Source: Paulinella micropora (taxonomy: Eukaryota; Cercozoa; Imbricatea; Euglyphida). From it: a stretch of 64,000 bases of DNA. Below the pieces are notes generated by a model. The model was not told the origin of the DNA, did not search any database, and saw only the letters and a program-made list of their open reading frames with translations. Both the position numbers and the translations under genes were made by a program. The DNA is taken from NCBI GenBank assembly GCA_009731375.1, contig BJOX01000275.1, positions 75,687 to 139,686 on the forward strand, given 5' to 3'. Below are positions 18,080 through 27,068 of the stretch, one piece after another (within the stretch, counting starts at the first letter, position 1; each line of letters starts with the position of its first letter).

Positions 18080-19492
18080 CTAAACTCCGTAATCTATACC
18101 GTAAGCTTCCCGAACATACGTGACCCACCGAGATTGAGTATCCGTGAATTTAAGCGAGAAGTAAGAGATGACAGGCGCAGACTTCTCAGGGCCCGAATGT
18201 AGAGCTCCACCGATGCCAACGATGCTTGCGTCTGTTTGAAGGTAGAGCTGCTGCGTCTTGTTGTACTTGGCGACGATCGGTAGCGTTGTCAGGACACGCT
18301 TGAGCTTTGCGAAGCATTTCTTCTCTTTCTCACGGAAAAAGTTGGGTCCCGTAGGTCGGGCGTTCGTAGACTTGAGTAGATCGGAGAGTGGCGCCACCAA
18401 GCGAGAGTAGTTAGGAATATGCGCCTGAATAAAGTTGGTCATACCGAGTATGGATCGGACCTCGGTGATGTTCTGCGGTTCAGAGATCTTCAGGATCGCG
18501 TCAATCTTGCTTGTGTCGGCGGCGACGCCTTTCTTGCTGCAGACTTTGCCGAGCACGGGAAGTGAGTTATAGCCAATGCGTAGCTTGTCCGCGGCGAAGT
18601 AACAGCCGGCTGCCTCCGCAGCCTCCATGAGCTTCTCCAGCTGGTCCATGTGGACGTCGAAGTCGTCGTGGGCCAGATGCACGTCGTCGATGTATGCTGC
18701 GGCTGTCTGACCCCAAAAAGGGAGATGGCCAAAAAACTTGTCGACTGCGCGTTGAAAGTCACCGGGGGCGCGGTGGATACCCTGCGTCATATAGTTGGGG
18801 ACTAGAAGTCCACGAGGAGTCCATACGGCGAGGATGTCGCGGCTACCGTCTGCAGGGTCGATCTTCAGGTGCGAAAAACCATCAACCATGTCCAACGCGG
18901 AAAGATAGTTGTATCCCGCGAGGAGCTCACGGTGATGATCGGGGTTAGGAAGGCCGGGGACCGGAAGGATGAGCCGGTCGTTAACCGCGCGGTAGTCGAA
19001 TACCATGCGGATGCCTTTGAAATGATCCTGCAAGAGGGAGTTAAACTTGCCTACAGGGCACGGTCTAGTAGCCCACTCACAATTAGGAGAGGCAAAACTA
19101 TATCGGCCAGTAGCGAGCATATTGTCTGCCCACTGGGTCAGGAACTCTCTGACAGCAGGCGTCCATCTAGGGCAGGGAACCCAAATAGGCTGTGCGCCTG
19201 GACGTAGCTTCAAAGAGATAACGGTGTCCGTAAAACAGTCAGCCTTTTCATGGAATCGGTCGCTGCAACGCTCTAGAAAATCTTTCGCTCTTTTCTTCTG
19301 AGGGGGAGTGAGGTTGGAGCTAATAGTATCCGGGCCGAACTTAGGTTTAGGTGGTTCAGCCTTCTTTTCCTTCTGTTCGTCTAGGTATTGTTGGCATAAT
19401 CGCTCTGAAAGCATCAAAACGGGGTCTGGGAATAGGCCTGTGATGCCATCTGGTGTGACGAGTAAAATACCTGGGTCAGAAGTCATGTTCAT
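18080..19492 (-). CDS. Reverse transcriptase and start of RNase H
   Basis: About 470 residues from the Met at 19492, but the frame is open upstream to about 19600 and includes PPISGLDWLS, which resembles the end of a retropepsin. RT motifs: RMVFDYRAVN (162-171), LDMVDGFSHLKI (200-211) with a catalytic Asp, and YIDD (267-270), the active-site box. The thumb and connection follow, then TDASIVGIGGAL (420-431), the first RNase H catalytic Asp. It ends at an in-frame TAG in RNase H. In the family it copies element RNA to DNA in the cytoplasm. Confidence 0.9.
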   Translation of the reverse strand: MNMTSDPGILLVTPDGITGLFPDPVLMLSERLCQQYLDEQKEKKAEPPKPKFGPDTISSNLTPPQKKRAKDFLERCSDRFHEKADCFTDTVISLKLRPGAQPIWVPCPRWTPAVREFLTQWADNMLATGRYSFASPNCEWATRPCPVGKFNSLLQDHFKGIRMVFDYRAVNDRLILPVPGLPNPDHHRELLAGYNYLSALDMVDGFSHLKIDPADGSRDILAVWTPRGLLVPNYMTQGIHRAPGDFQRAVDKFFGHLPFWGQTAAAYIDDVHLAHDDFDVHMDQLEKLMEAAEAAGCYFAADKLRIGYNSLPVLGKVCSKKGVAADTSKIDAILKISEPQNITEVRSILGMTNFIQAHIPNYSRLVAPLSDLLKSTNARPTGPNFFREKEKKCFAKLKRVLTTLPIVAKYNKTQQLYLQTDASIVGIGGALHSGPEKSAPVISYFSLKFTDTQSRWVTYVREAYGIDYGV

Positions 19493-20060
19493 AGAGAGCC
19501 AGTCTAGACCGCTAATCGGGGGATGTTCCCTGTCATGCGGTAAGATTAGCTGGCCAACAATATGGGGTTTGATAGGATTTGGATACGGCTCCGTGGGTTG
19601 TCACTGCGTCCTGCACGTCTCCGGCTCATGTTGAGGGGAGTGTGGTCGGAAACGCAGCTGTCCCGGAGAAGGGGGCGATTGACATTGTGACACAGCCAAT
19701 GTTCGAAGCATAAGCATCGAGTGGGATGGTACACGTTTCGTGTTTACTTGCCGGAGATGGGTTGCGCGTGGCATACAAATTGCTGCGCGTTTCCGGAACT
19801 AGGTTCTGGGGTCGGCCGTAAGCCGGTCGGGGCAGGCTAGGCTCGCTCCGCACGCGTCTCGGACCGCGCCTTGGCAGTGTGCTTCGGGGTGCATTTCTCC
19901 GAGCCGGAATACCCGTGGTCCATCTCTGGACCGGGTTTTCAAGCCAAAAGGATCATGGCCTGTCGCATACGCTGCTGTTGTGCTTGGTTTTGAGAGCGTA
20001 TGGGCTGGCGTTCACCTTGTGACACAGTCCGAAGCTACCGTCTACCTTGGCGGTCATAGG

Positions 20061-21302
20061 CTACTTCATGATAGTGCCATGTGCGTACCTTATGGGCTTT
20101 GCCGCGGCTGCCTCGTTTACTCCGCTCCTTGTTCTTATTCTTATCCTCCGTCTTCTCCTGCTTATCTGTCGTCCGGCTACCCGATGTTGCGCTCGGGCAG
20201 GAGCAAAGCTGGAGGACGAAGATGAAGAAGATGAGGAAGAGGAGGATGAGGAGCCGTCTTTGTAGTCGTCGTCGTGACTGCGTCGTCGTCGTCGGTCGGG
20301 CTGGCAGCTGGTCTTGGGCTTTTTGAATTTCCGGCGTATCGTCTTGCTGGAACGATCTCTGCCGGTATCCGCGTCTTCGCCGGCGGGCGGAGAGTCTTTT
20401 CTTTCATCCTTGCCGCTACGTCCTTGACGTTCGTATTCCTCTAGCTCTTCCTCTTCCTCATCTCGCGCTCTACTATATTCCAATCGCCGCTGTGATCTCG
20501 AATCAGCGGATGAGAGGCCGCGTGGATTCGAGCGGGATGATATGCGCGGAGAAAAAGAGATGCGGTAAGACGGAGACCCTTCCTCCAGCTGCTTCCGGGT
20601 GGCGCGTGAGGAAGGGATCTGAAATCCCCAGAGGCGTCGCGTCGGCCGAAGAGATCTAGGACCTGTGATTGTAAATCGTATAGCATGCGCTCCTTCCACG
20701 GCTGACACCGCGGAAGGAAGTGTGTGAGGACCCTGTGATGGTGCTGAAGACGATGCTGACGATGATGAGGATGATGAAGATGATGAGATGATGAAAAGTA
20801 TGTCGTCGGTGGTGATGGTGGCAAGTATGTCGATGGTGCCTGCGATAGCGATGTGGGGGTTAGCCGGTGAAAAGGGCGAAGGGGTGGGATCCTGCCGAGC
20901 TCTAAGTTTCCATCGTAAGCCCGTATTCTTGGAGAGCGTGATGACTGGATAGGTCGTCTCCGGCCTTCCAGTCACCGGAGCGGGGGGAAGTTGTTCGTTC
21001 GTGGAAAACATTTCCGTGTCCTGGGGAAGGATGATGTTGTGGAGCATCGCAAACTCAAGACGGCAATGTGTGTTCCAGGAAGAGACTGACTCCCAGCCAA
21101 GATCAACGGGGACTAGCGGAAGGTTTAGATAGGCCGCTATATCACGTGAATCCCGGAGGTCTAACCGAGTGCCAAGATAGGTCGAGGCGAGATCGAGGCG
21201 CACGATGTTTGGTATCGTTTCCTTGATATCCATCTCGTCCTGTATGGATGGGACACCATAGGAGTAGCCTTTGGCCCGCAGTGCCCTCGAATACGGATTC
21301 AA
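20061..21302 (-). CDS. Extra region C: unrecognised, poly-Ser and Arg-rich tail
   Basis: A 413-codon frame. The first ~170 residues look foldable (DIKETIPNIVRLDLASTYLG, then DLRDSRDIAAYLNLPLVPVD). The rest is low complexity: a Ser run, acidic/basic mixed charge (RDEEEEELEEYERQGR), a second Ser run, then RRRRRIRIRTRSG. It overlaps the end of 21142-23169 in another frame and reads more naturally than that frame's tail, so a frameshift near 21340 is likely. Between 20060 and about 19600 no single frame is open. No family recognised. Confidence 0.55.
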   Translation of the reverse strand: MNPYSRALRAKGYSYGVPSIQDEMDIKETIPNIVRLDLASTYLGTRLDLRDSRDIAAYLNLPLVPVDLGWESVSSWNTHCRLEFAMLHNIILPQDTEMFSTNEQLPPAPVTGRPETTYPVITLSKNTGLRWKLRARQDPTPSPFSPANPHIAIAGTIDILATITTDDILFIISSSSSSSSSSASSSAPSQGPHTLPSAVSAVEGAHAIRFTITGPRSLRPTRRLWGFQIPSSRATRKQLEEGSPSYRISFSPRISSRSNPRGLSSADSRSQRRLEYSRARDEEEEELEEYERQGRSGKDERKDSPPAGEDADTGRDRSSKTIRRKFKKPKTSCQPDRRRRRSHDDDYKDGSSSSSSSSSSSSSSSFAPARAQHRVAGRQISRRRRRIRIRTRSGVNEAAAAKPIRYAHGTIMK

Positions 21303-23169
21303 GATGTCTGCAATACAAGGAATACGTGCTTGGGTGCACTACGACCTGGGTTTCCTCGTAAGCCGGCGTGTTGAGCATATGCTGCAGTGCCCGCATCTCT
21401 GTCTGCACCTGTATGAAAAAGGGGACATTTGCTATGGTTGTACAGTACCACTTCTGGTCGTATGCCGAAGAAGGCAGATTCCGAAGAAAATAGTCCTGTA
21501 CCGGGGCTAAAGTGTCTATACCCCTGGTCCATCGCGCTTCCATAAATAAGGAAGGTTGATTTAACAGGTTCAGCTTTTGCTCCAGTATTTTTCTGTCCGG
21601 GCTATCAGTGAAGAGGCGCGCGAGCATGCCTGGATTGGGACATACATCCCACTGGTCTGTCGGGAGGATGGGATGATATTTGCCCGTAGAACAAATTGTC
21701 ATGTCCATGTTTGCGAAAAAGTTCGCCGGCAGATCCGCGAAAAAAGAGAAAGTCGGGCGTGAAAATCCGATAGACCGCTTGATATCATGTGGGTGCGTGC
21801 AGTATCTTATGGCAGAATTCGATTGCAATCGAAAAAGATAGTAGATACATGCAAACCACTGCCATAAGTGCTCGAAGGCAAAATTGTATCGTACGAAAAT
21901 AGGGCAGCCGAGATAGTCTTCATCATGCCGTCCTATGCTCCCCCTTGATCGTACCGGTTCCACCGGTACAGTATGAGACCATGGAAATGGGACTACGTGG
22001 TTCATAATCTGCTGAGACACACTCTGTCCCCCATGTCCCGGGTAGAGTCCTAATAGGTGGCCCATGAAACCATATGGCCGCTCGTGCGAGTATGATATGT
22101 GATGCCTGAAAAGCAGGGTATCGGATATCGGGTCTTCCTGGTCCAACCCAAAAACCTGAATTGAGGCCAATTGAGCTCTGGATCGTCCCCAAACCGGCGG
22201 ATGGTGAAACATCGTCGGTGGGGTCCGATTCATAACCATGGCCGGCAATACCAACTTGAGAGGGAGACCGTTCAGCAACCTACTGATTTGTTGCGGGGTA
22301 CGGTTCGTTTCGACGTACTGGATGTTGCAGCGGTGAGTTACCGCAGGGTTTTTTACAAAGCGATCGTGATTCGCATCTACTTCGGTGCGTTTCTCGATGC
22401 ACATCCAATCATCCTGGGGGTTGGTTTGTATGGGGGCTGGTCCTTGCAAGCAAGGAACAAAAACGATGCATTCTGACAGGAGGACATCCTCGGGATGGGA
22501 AAGGCCCGGGTCACGCTCCTGATGGCAGGCGTTCATGGTTTTCATAGTGACACCTACAAAGGCCTGAACGACTTGACAGTCAATGTAACCTGGGCCAATA
22601 TAAGGCGCGATATATCCCTTGTTGTCGAGGAATATTCGGTCTCTTTGGTTGACTTGACCTATGATTTCCGGCAACTGGCGTAGGGAAATCCGGGCCCACG
22701 CCTTAGCCTGTTGGACTCTAGGGGCTACGTATGCTACTGATCTAATCAGCCGGCTCGAGTATAAGCGTGTGGCTACGTAACTATGTTGGTGCATGTCCTC
22801 ATATCTTGTCAATTGACGGAGCTGTGAGAAGCACCGATCTAGATGTATGTGGCCGCCATGAAGCGGGATTTCATACCCACCGTCCTCGCGGATCTCGAGT
22901 CGGTGTCGCACTATCGTGATATTGCCTGGATCGTCAAAAGACGGGTCCTCGTAGATCCCATGGACCCGGATGAGGTAATGCAGGTAATAGTAGCAACGAT
23001 GGTTGCATTTAATGTGCTGACCGAATTGAACGAGATCTTCCCAATAGGGACGGAGGCGGACAATCGAGTTTTGAATAATGAACAGTGACTTCCTGTCATC
23101 ATAAACGCCCTTCAAAACCGCACCTCCTGTTTGCGGGACAGCTGTTATGCTCTTGCCCTCATGGTGCAT
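21142..23169 (-). CDS. Extra region B: 675-codon frame of unknown function
   Basis: The longest frame of the extra segment, in the same frame as the protease region upstream. Composition is that of a globular protein, rich in His, Tyr and aromatic residues (for example YEDMHQHSYVATRLYSS and LWQWFACIYYLFRLQ), without an obvious signal peptide, membrane segment or catalytic motif that I can name. Positioned between protease and RT, where Ty3-type elements normally have nothing. It could be an acquired ORF, an inserted element, or a fast-evolving element-specific domain. The last residues (21142 to about 21340) are probably out of frame. Confidence 0.6.
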   Translation of the reverse strand: MHHEGKSITAVPQTGGAVLKGVYDDRKSLFIIQNSIVRLRPYWEDLVQFGQHIKCNHRCYYYLHYLIRVHGIYEDPSFDDPGNITIVRHRLEIREDGGYEIPLHGGHIHLDRCFSQLRQLTRYEDMHQHSYVATRLYSSRLIRSVAYVAPRVQQAKAWARISLRQLPEIIGQVNQRDRIFLDNKGYIAPYIGPGYIDCQVVQAFVGVTMKTMNACHQERDPGLSHPEDVLLSECIVFVPCLQGPAPIQTNPQDDWMCIEKRTEVDANHDRFVKNPAVTHRCNIQYVETNRTPQQISRLLNGLPLKLVLPAMVMNRTPPTMFHHPPVWGRSRAQLASIQVFGLDQEDPISDTLLFRHHISYSHERPYGFMGHLLGLYPGHGGQSVSQQIMNHVVPFPWSHTVPVEPVRSRGSIGRHDEDYLGCPIFVRYNFAFEHLWQWFACIYYLFRLQSNSAIRYCTHPHDIKRSIGFSRPTFSFFADLPANFFANMDMTICSTGKYHPILPTDQWDVCPNPGMLARLFTDSPDRKILEQKLNLLNQPSLFMEARWTRGIDTLAPVQDYFLRNLPSSAYDQKWYCTTIANVPFFIQVQTEMRALQHMLNTPAYEETQVVVHPSTYSLYCRHLESVFEGTAGQRLLLWCPIHTGRDGYQGNDTKHRAPRSRLDLSWHSVRPPGFT

Positions 23170-23650
23170 ATCTCTCTCGAACTCGACGTGTGTGTGTGCG
23201 GGTAACCGTGCGTGGTCCTGCTGGGTGCATGATGTTTTTTCTTCGACCCGGGGTTGATAGACCCGCTCTCCGTGGAGTTGTAGGTCTTCCCTGGTCGAGT
23301 TGTCTCATGCCAGTATGCGTTATAGCGCGGCCTCGGACCGCTATGAGCTGAAGGTTAGTCAAATTCAAATCTCCTTGTGGGAAGGTTCGAGCTGCGTTAG
23401 GGGAGATTGATCCATAGCGGCAGGACATGAGAGAAAATCCCAATGATCGCTGTGATCCCTGTGTCCAAAATTGTGGCATTCCTGGTATAGGAGATTGTTG
23501 GGCTAAGGGTGGAAGTGATCGTGGCAAAGAGGACGATGAGGAGCTAGCTTGCGATAGGGGTACAGGCGTAGCGGTTTGACGCGCCGGTGTCTCCGACGAC
23601 GATGTTGCCGCCGGGGGCGTGCCATCTATTACTATAAGCTCCCTCTCCAA
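23159..23650 (-). CDS. Extra region A: Ser/Pro-rich linker
   Basis: A 163-codon frame (TPPAATSSSETPARQTATPV, poly-Ser, then QFWTQGSQRSLGFSLM) bridging the protease frame and the 675-codon frame. Frame changes are needed at both ends, near 23690 and near 23180. The stretch 23651-23817 continues the protease frame after a stop and holds two copies of ALSNVTSPS. Probably a disordered part of the polyprotein. Confidence 0.5.
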   Translation of the reverse strand: MERELIVIDGTPPAATSSSETPARQTATPVPLSQASSSSSSLPRSLPPLAQQSPIPGMPQFWTQGSQRSLGFSLMSCRYGSISPNAARTFPQGDLNLTNLQLIAVRGRAITHTGMRQLDQGRPTTPRRAGLSTPGRRKNIMHPAGPRTVTRTHTRRVRERYAP

Positions 23651-23817
23651 CTGAGTCGGTCTTGGAGGAGAAAGTAGTGCGCGCTAGGAGACGTGACGTT
23701 CGAGAGAGCGGGCGATGTAACGCTAGCACCTGGTTGTGCCTTGGCGTCTGGGAGAGACGGTGACGTGACGTTCGACAAAGCGGGCGAGTAAGCAGGAGTT
23801 GTCGGTGAGAAAGTAGG

Positions 23818-25437
23818 TTAGATGGGAGACTCCCTGGGTCCTAACCGGCTAGGCGTATCGGCCGATCCGGGCTTGCGCGCCCACTCGCTAGGAAACGCGG
23901 TGGAGGGAGTGGGTGATGGTCCTCGTGAGGCTTGCGTGGCCCGGTGATCTTGCCCCGAGCTCGAAGAACTCAAGCTTGAGCTTGAAGCGGTGGCTCCTTC
24001 AAGATCAGCCTGGGCTGGCGTCGCCGTCTCACTAGGTGACGGTGGTCCCTGAGGAGTCACATCCTCCTCCTCGCGTATTGGGGGAAGACCCGTGATCGGA
24101 AAAGCCGAGACCGGTGTACGGTCCAGTCGGGCCGCTGTGGTCCGAGATCGTGTCTGTCGCGGTGTGGGGGATGTACGGTTAGTACTGTCCTCCTGCTTCT
24201 CCTCCGTCTCGTCTGTCTTCTCTTCGCTTTCTTCTTTCTCTTCCTGTTCCTCTTCATCATCACTCCCGTCAGTGGTGATCGCCACCAGAGGGAGGAGACT
24301 AAAAGGGCATTCCTTAAGGCCTTGCTTTTGGGCTTCCTCCTCGTTATCATCCGAGGGGAGGTCCATCAGCGTGACCACTTGGTGGCAGGGACCATCTTTT
24401 ATGGGCTGTCGGGGCGGGGTCAGGATCTCGAACTCGTCCAAGAGGATTTGTTCGTCCTCCGCCCGTGTCGGCACGGCCGGCCACTGTTGGCCAGCTGCCA
24501 TACGGGTGAAAAGGGCATCCGTTGATATGTTGGTCTGCATGATAAGGGCAGTGCCAAGTAGAATATCCGCTCCCGGGGGAACATGCTGGGAGGTGTAGAG
24601 GTAAATCTCATCCCAGCCTCTTGTAGGGAGGACTTGGATGTAGAGACGTATGCCTCTGACCATAGTTATGATCCCTTGAGCCGTGTGGGCTGTCAGGATG
24701 GGCAAATCCCTTTCAGTCAGGCCCATCTTGGAAGACAAGCGTGGGTGGATCAGCCCCAAGGTATTACATCCAGTGTCAACTATGATAAAGATGTCGATAG
24801 CCTTGTCGGCGGTCTGATCCAGTCCGGCAATAGCCAGGACCCGTCCTTGAAGGACATTTGCCTTACGAGGCCGTACGGGAGCGACATAACGGCATTCAAG
24901 AGTCGTGTCAGTCCCGTCGTCCAATATATTATGGGTGCTTACCTGGCTAGGGTCGTCTACCGTCGCTTGAGCCGCCATCACCGCCGCCATGGGGGCATCC
25001 TTGCGTTCCTTGCGGTCTTTTCCGCGTCGATCCTTCTGTCCGGGGCCAGCGCGTTGCTTCCCGGCCCGCGGGGGGGCACCAATGCGAGTTGAGCCCCTTC
25101 TCCAGATCGCGCGTGCGTGTCCTACAAACTTCGAGTGTATGATTTGGTTTGTCGACCTTGCCGAAATGTTGACAGTAGGCGCAGGGCTCGGAGCTCTTGT
25201 TGTGCCGCGCGCGGTTCTCCTTGGCGGGGTCCTTCGTCCACTGGGCCGGCTTGGCGATCTTGATCGCGTTGGCCCCAGAAAAGCGTGCAGTCTTGGTTGT
25301 ACGCCCGCCGGACGAACTCGAAGGTGCAGAGCCCTTGCGTTGGTCCGGGCCCGGGCCAGACTTCTGCTTGTTCTGCTGATGTCACGTCGGAGCTTGCCTC
25401 GCCACGACCTGCAGCTGACTACCCGAGGGGATGTCAC
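23818..25437 (-). CDS. Gag-protease junction and aspartic protease
   Basis: From about 25070 downward this frame encodes a basic stretch, then a retropepsin-like domain: IDIFIIVDTGCNTLGLIHPR carries the DTG active site and GADILLGTALIMQTN the conserved ILG-type end. A long acidic, Ser/Thr/Pro-rich tail follows (for example SDDEEEQEEKEESEEKT). The first ~120 codons of the open frame are not the real protein: there the gag frame is read instead (zinc knuckle below). Role in the family: maturation of the polyprotein. Confidence 0.8.
   Translation of the reverse strand: MTSPRVVSCRSWRGKLRRDISRTSRSLARARTNARALHLRVRPAGVQPRLHAFLGPTRSRSPSRPSGRRTPPRRTARGTTRAPSPAPTVNISARSTNQIIHSKFVGHARAIWRRGSTRIGAPPRAGKQRAGPGQKDRRGKDRKERKDAPMAAVMAAQATVDDPSQVSTHNILDDGTDTTLECRYVAPVRPRKANVLQGRVLAIAGLDQTADKAIDIFIIVDTGCNTLGLIHPRLSSKMGLTERDLPILTAHTAQGIITMVRGIRLYIQVLPTRGWDEIYLYTSQHVPPGADILLGTALIMQTNISTDALFTRMAAGQQWPAVPTRAEDEQILLDEFEILTPPRQPIKDGPCHQVVTLMDLPSDDNEEEAQKQGLKECPFSLLPLVAITTDGSDDEEEQEEKEESEEKTDETEEKQEDSTNRTSPTPRQTRSRTTAARLDRTPVSAFPITGLPPIREEEDVTPQGPPSPSETATPAQADLEGATASSSSLSSSSSGQDHRATQASRGPSPTPSTAFPSEWARKPGSADTPSRLGPRESPI
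25100..25381 (-). CDS. Nucleocapsid-like part of gag with zinc knuckle
   Basis: In the same frame as the gag core (25382-26197), after an in-frame TGA, the minus strand encodes a basic Ser/Gly/Pro segment and CAYCQHFGKVDKPNHTLEVC, a CCHC-type knuckle with a longer than usual middle spacing (C-x2-C-x10-H-x4-C). Knuckles of this kind bind element RNA. To continue into the protease, translation must change frame close to a run of seven C on the sense strand (about 25070-25076). Confidence 0.65.
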
Positions 25438-26197
25438 GGGGCCATTTGGTTTTTGGCTTCCTCGTGCTCTCCCTGGCCCTCTCCTTACGAGGGGGGCGCC
25501 GGCCGTGGTCGGATTCCGGTGCCCTCAGGATCATCTTGGGGTCCCAATCCGTCAAGGTACGCGGGTTAGCCTTGAGGATGAGGTACCTCATCTCTTCCAA
25601 AGTGCGTGTCGGAGCAATGCCTCGCTTCTTCCCTTCTATTTGCAGTGCTTCTATGTGCTGTATCTCCATAGGGGAGACACATTGCCGGGCTACCTCATAC
25701 TTATGGGATTCCTTGGCCACAAGGCCTTCGTTCTGAAGCTGCCTGAAGAGCTTCTGTAAGCGCGTGATATAATTGGCCAAGTTCTCTTTCGACCGTCTCT
25801 TCATGTCATTCCTGTAACTCGGGCCGAAAGGCTTGGTAACGTCGTAGACGATGTCGATTTTCCATCGTAAGTCTACTCGGTAGTCCAGCCAGATCCATGG
25901 CAAGAGTTGCAGAGAGTTCATGTAGGAGTCTTTGGAAGAAGTTCTTGCCGACCACGCGTTGAGGAAGATCTCGGCCTCAGACTGGGTCATAAAAAGGGAA
26001 AGATTGGAAAGAAACAGGCGCAAGGTGTATCCTAATGATACATGGTCGAACTTAAGCTTTTTGATCTCCCGCATGCGGCGTTGGTTCCGTTTGGTAACAG
26101 ACTCAAATGGCGCTGCCACTAAAGCGTATACCATGCCGGGTACGTGACGGCTCGGAACTACTCGACGAGGGCTGCTCGCCACTACTAGAGGATGCAC
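25382..26197 (-). CDS. Gag capsid-like core
   Basis: Contains a segment with the layout of the retrotransposon gag capsid: FMTQSEAEIFLNAWSARTSS, WIWLDYRVDLRWKI, then ENLANYITRLQKLFRQLQNE, which fits the conserved Y-x3-F-x2-L type helix. The C-terminal part is basic (RRPPRKERARESTRKPKTKW). It ends at TGA and the frame continues into the zinc knuckle. The first ~30 codons overlap the N-terminal gag frame and are probably not used. Confidence 0.72.
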   Translation of the reverse strand: MHPLVVASSPRRVVPSRHVPGMVYALVAAPFESVTKRNQRRMREIKKLKFDHVSLGYTLRLFLSNLSLFMTQSEAEIFLNAWSARTSSKDSYMNSLQLLPWIWLDYRVDLRWKIDIVYDVTKPFGPSYRNDMKRRSKENLANYITRLQKLFRQLQNEGLVAKESHKYEVARQCVSPMEIQHIEALQIEGKKRGIAPTRTLEEMRYLILKANPRTLTDWDPKMILRAPESDHGRRPPRKERARESTRKPKTKWPRDIPSGSQLQVVARQAPT

Positions 26198-27038
26198 TAG
26201 TTGTCCCTCTACTCCCAGACGGGTTGTCCTCCTCCGCTTCGATCGTCGGGGCAGCTGGGCTGGCTAGAGCCGTTCCGGCTACCTCTGGCGTGACCGCTGC
26301 GGAGGCTGCGGTTTCCGCGGCAGCCGTCCCGGTCTCTCCATCTTCGTCGCTCCCACCAGCTGGCGGGAGCGATTGTCTAACTGTGGAGAAAGTCACAATA
26401 CGTGGAGGCGCAGAACGGGGTCGGCTTGAGGACTGCCCGACTCGGGGGGATAGGGGGAGGCTGTCGCCGTCGGCTGGCTCTGCCCCTCGCTCTGGAGAGA
26501 AAGAGAACAGAGGGCCTTTCGACTCTTCTTCCTCCTCGACTACCCTTCCGTATGGGGAGACAAAAAGCGCGCCGCTGTCTTCGTACCGGGAGTCCGGAGG
26601 GGAGGCGAATGATCCCGGGAAGCTTGGGCTCCGTTGAGAAAACCTCGGGGTCGAGGATGAACCATACCCTGATGCTAGTGGGGAAAATGCCCCGTCAGCA
26701 GTCGGTCTCGGTCGGGAAAACAGAGAACGCTGTGCCTCTGACCCGCCTATGGGGCCCAAACTACTTCCTGAAGGGCGAGAGGGTCTACGTGGGAAGGCTG
26801 TAATGGGGCCACCAAAGCGTTGGGAGCCAGTTGGGGGAAACCTTACCGGGGCGGGGGCAGCCATGAAGCGCGATGACGATGCTGCCGCCGTAGCCGGAGG
26901 CATCGTCGTTGCCGTAGCTGTAGCCGTGGTCGTAGTCGCAGTCGTGGTCGTAGTCGTTGCTCCTGCCAGCGGGGGGCGAGTTGGGCCCATGGTAGGAGCC
27001 GCCGTGGCCGCTGGTGCCGGAATCGTCACGTAGCGCAT
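26103..27038 (-). CDS. Gag N-terminal low-complexity region
   Basis: A 311-codon frame rich in Ala/Thr/Ser/Pro with acidic patches, starting MRYVTIPAPAATAAPTMGPT and including an Ala/Thr run coded by ACG/ACC-type repeats. It is the same frame as 27069-27716, interrupted by one TGA at about 27066-27068, and must change frame before 26103 to reach the capsid core. Likely a disordered gag N-terminal domain. Confidence 0.6.
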   Translation of the reverse strand: MRYVTIPAPAATAAPTMGPTRPPLAGATTTTTTATTTTATATATTMPPATAAASSSRFMAAPAPVRFPPTGSQRFGGPITAFPRRPSRPSGSSLGPIGGSEAQRSLFSRPRPTADGAFSPLASGYGSSSTPRFSQRSPSFPGSFASPPDSRYEDSGALFVSPYGRVVEEEEESKGPLFSFSPERGAEPADGDSLPLSPRVGQSSSRPRSAPPRIVTFSTVRQSLPPAGGSDEDGETGTAAAETAASAAVTPEVAGTALASPAAPTIEAEEDNPSGSRGTTSASSSSGEQPSSSSSEPSRTRHGIRFSGSAI

Positions 27039-27068
27039 GGAGCTGGGGACGTTGTCCGGGGGCAGAAC

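Noticed and set aside
21142-23169. Envelope gene of a retrovirus-like element
   Set aside because: No signal peptide, transmembrane anchor or cleavage site can be seen, and the position between protease and RT does not fit env.
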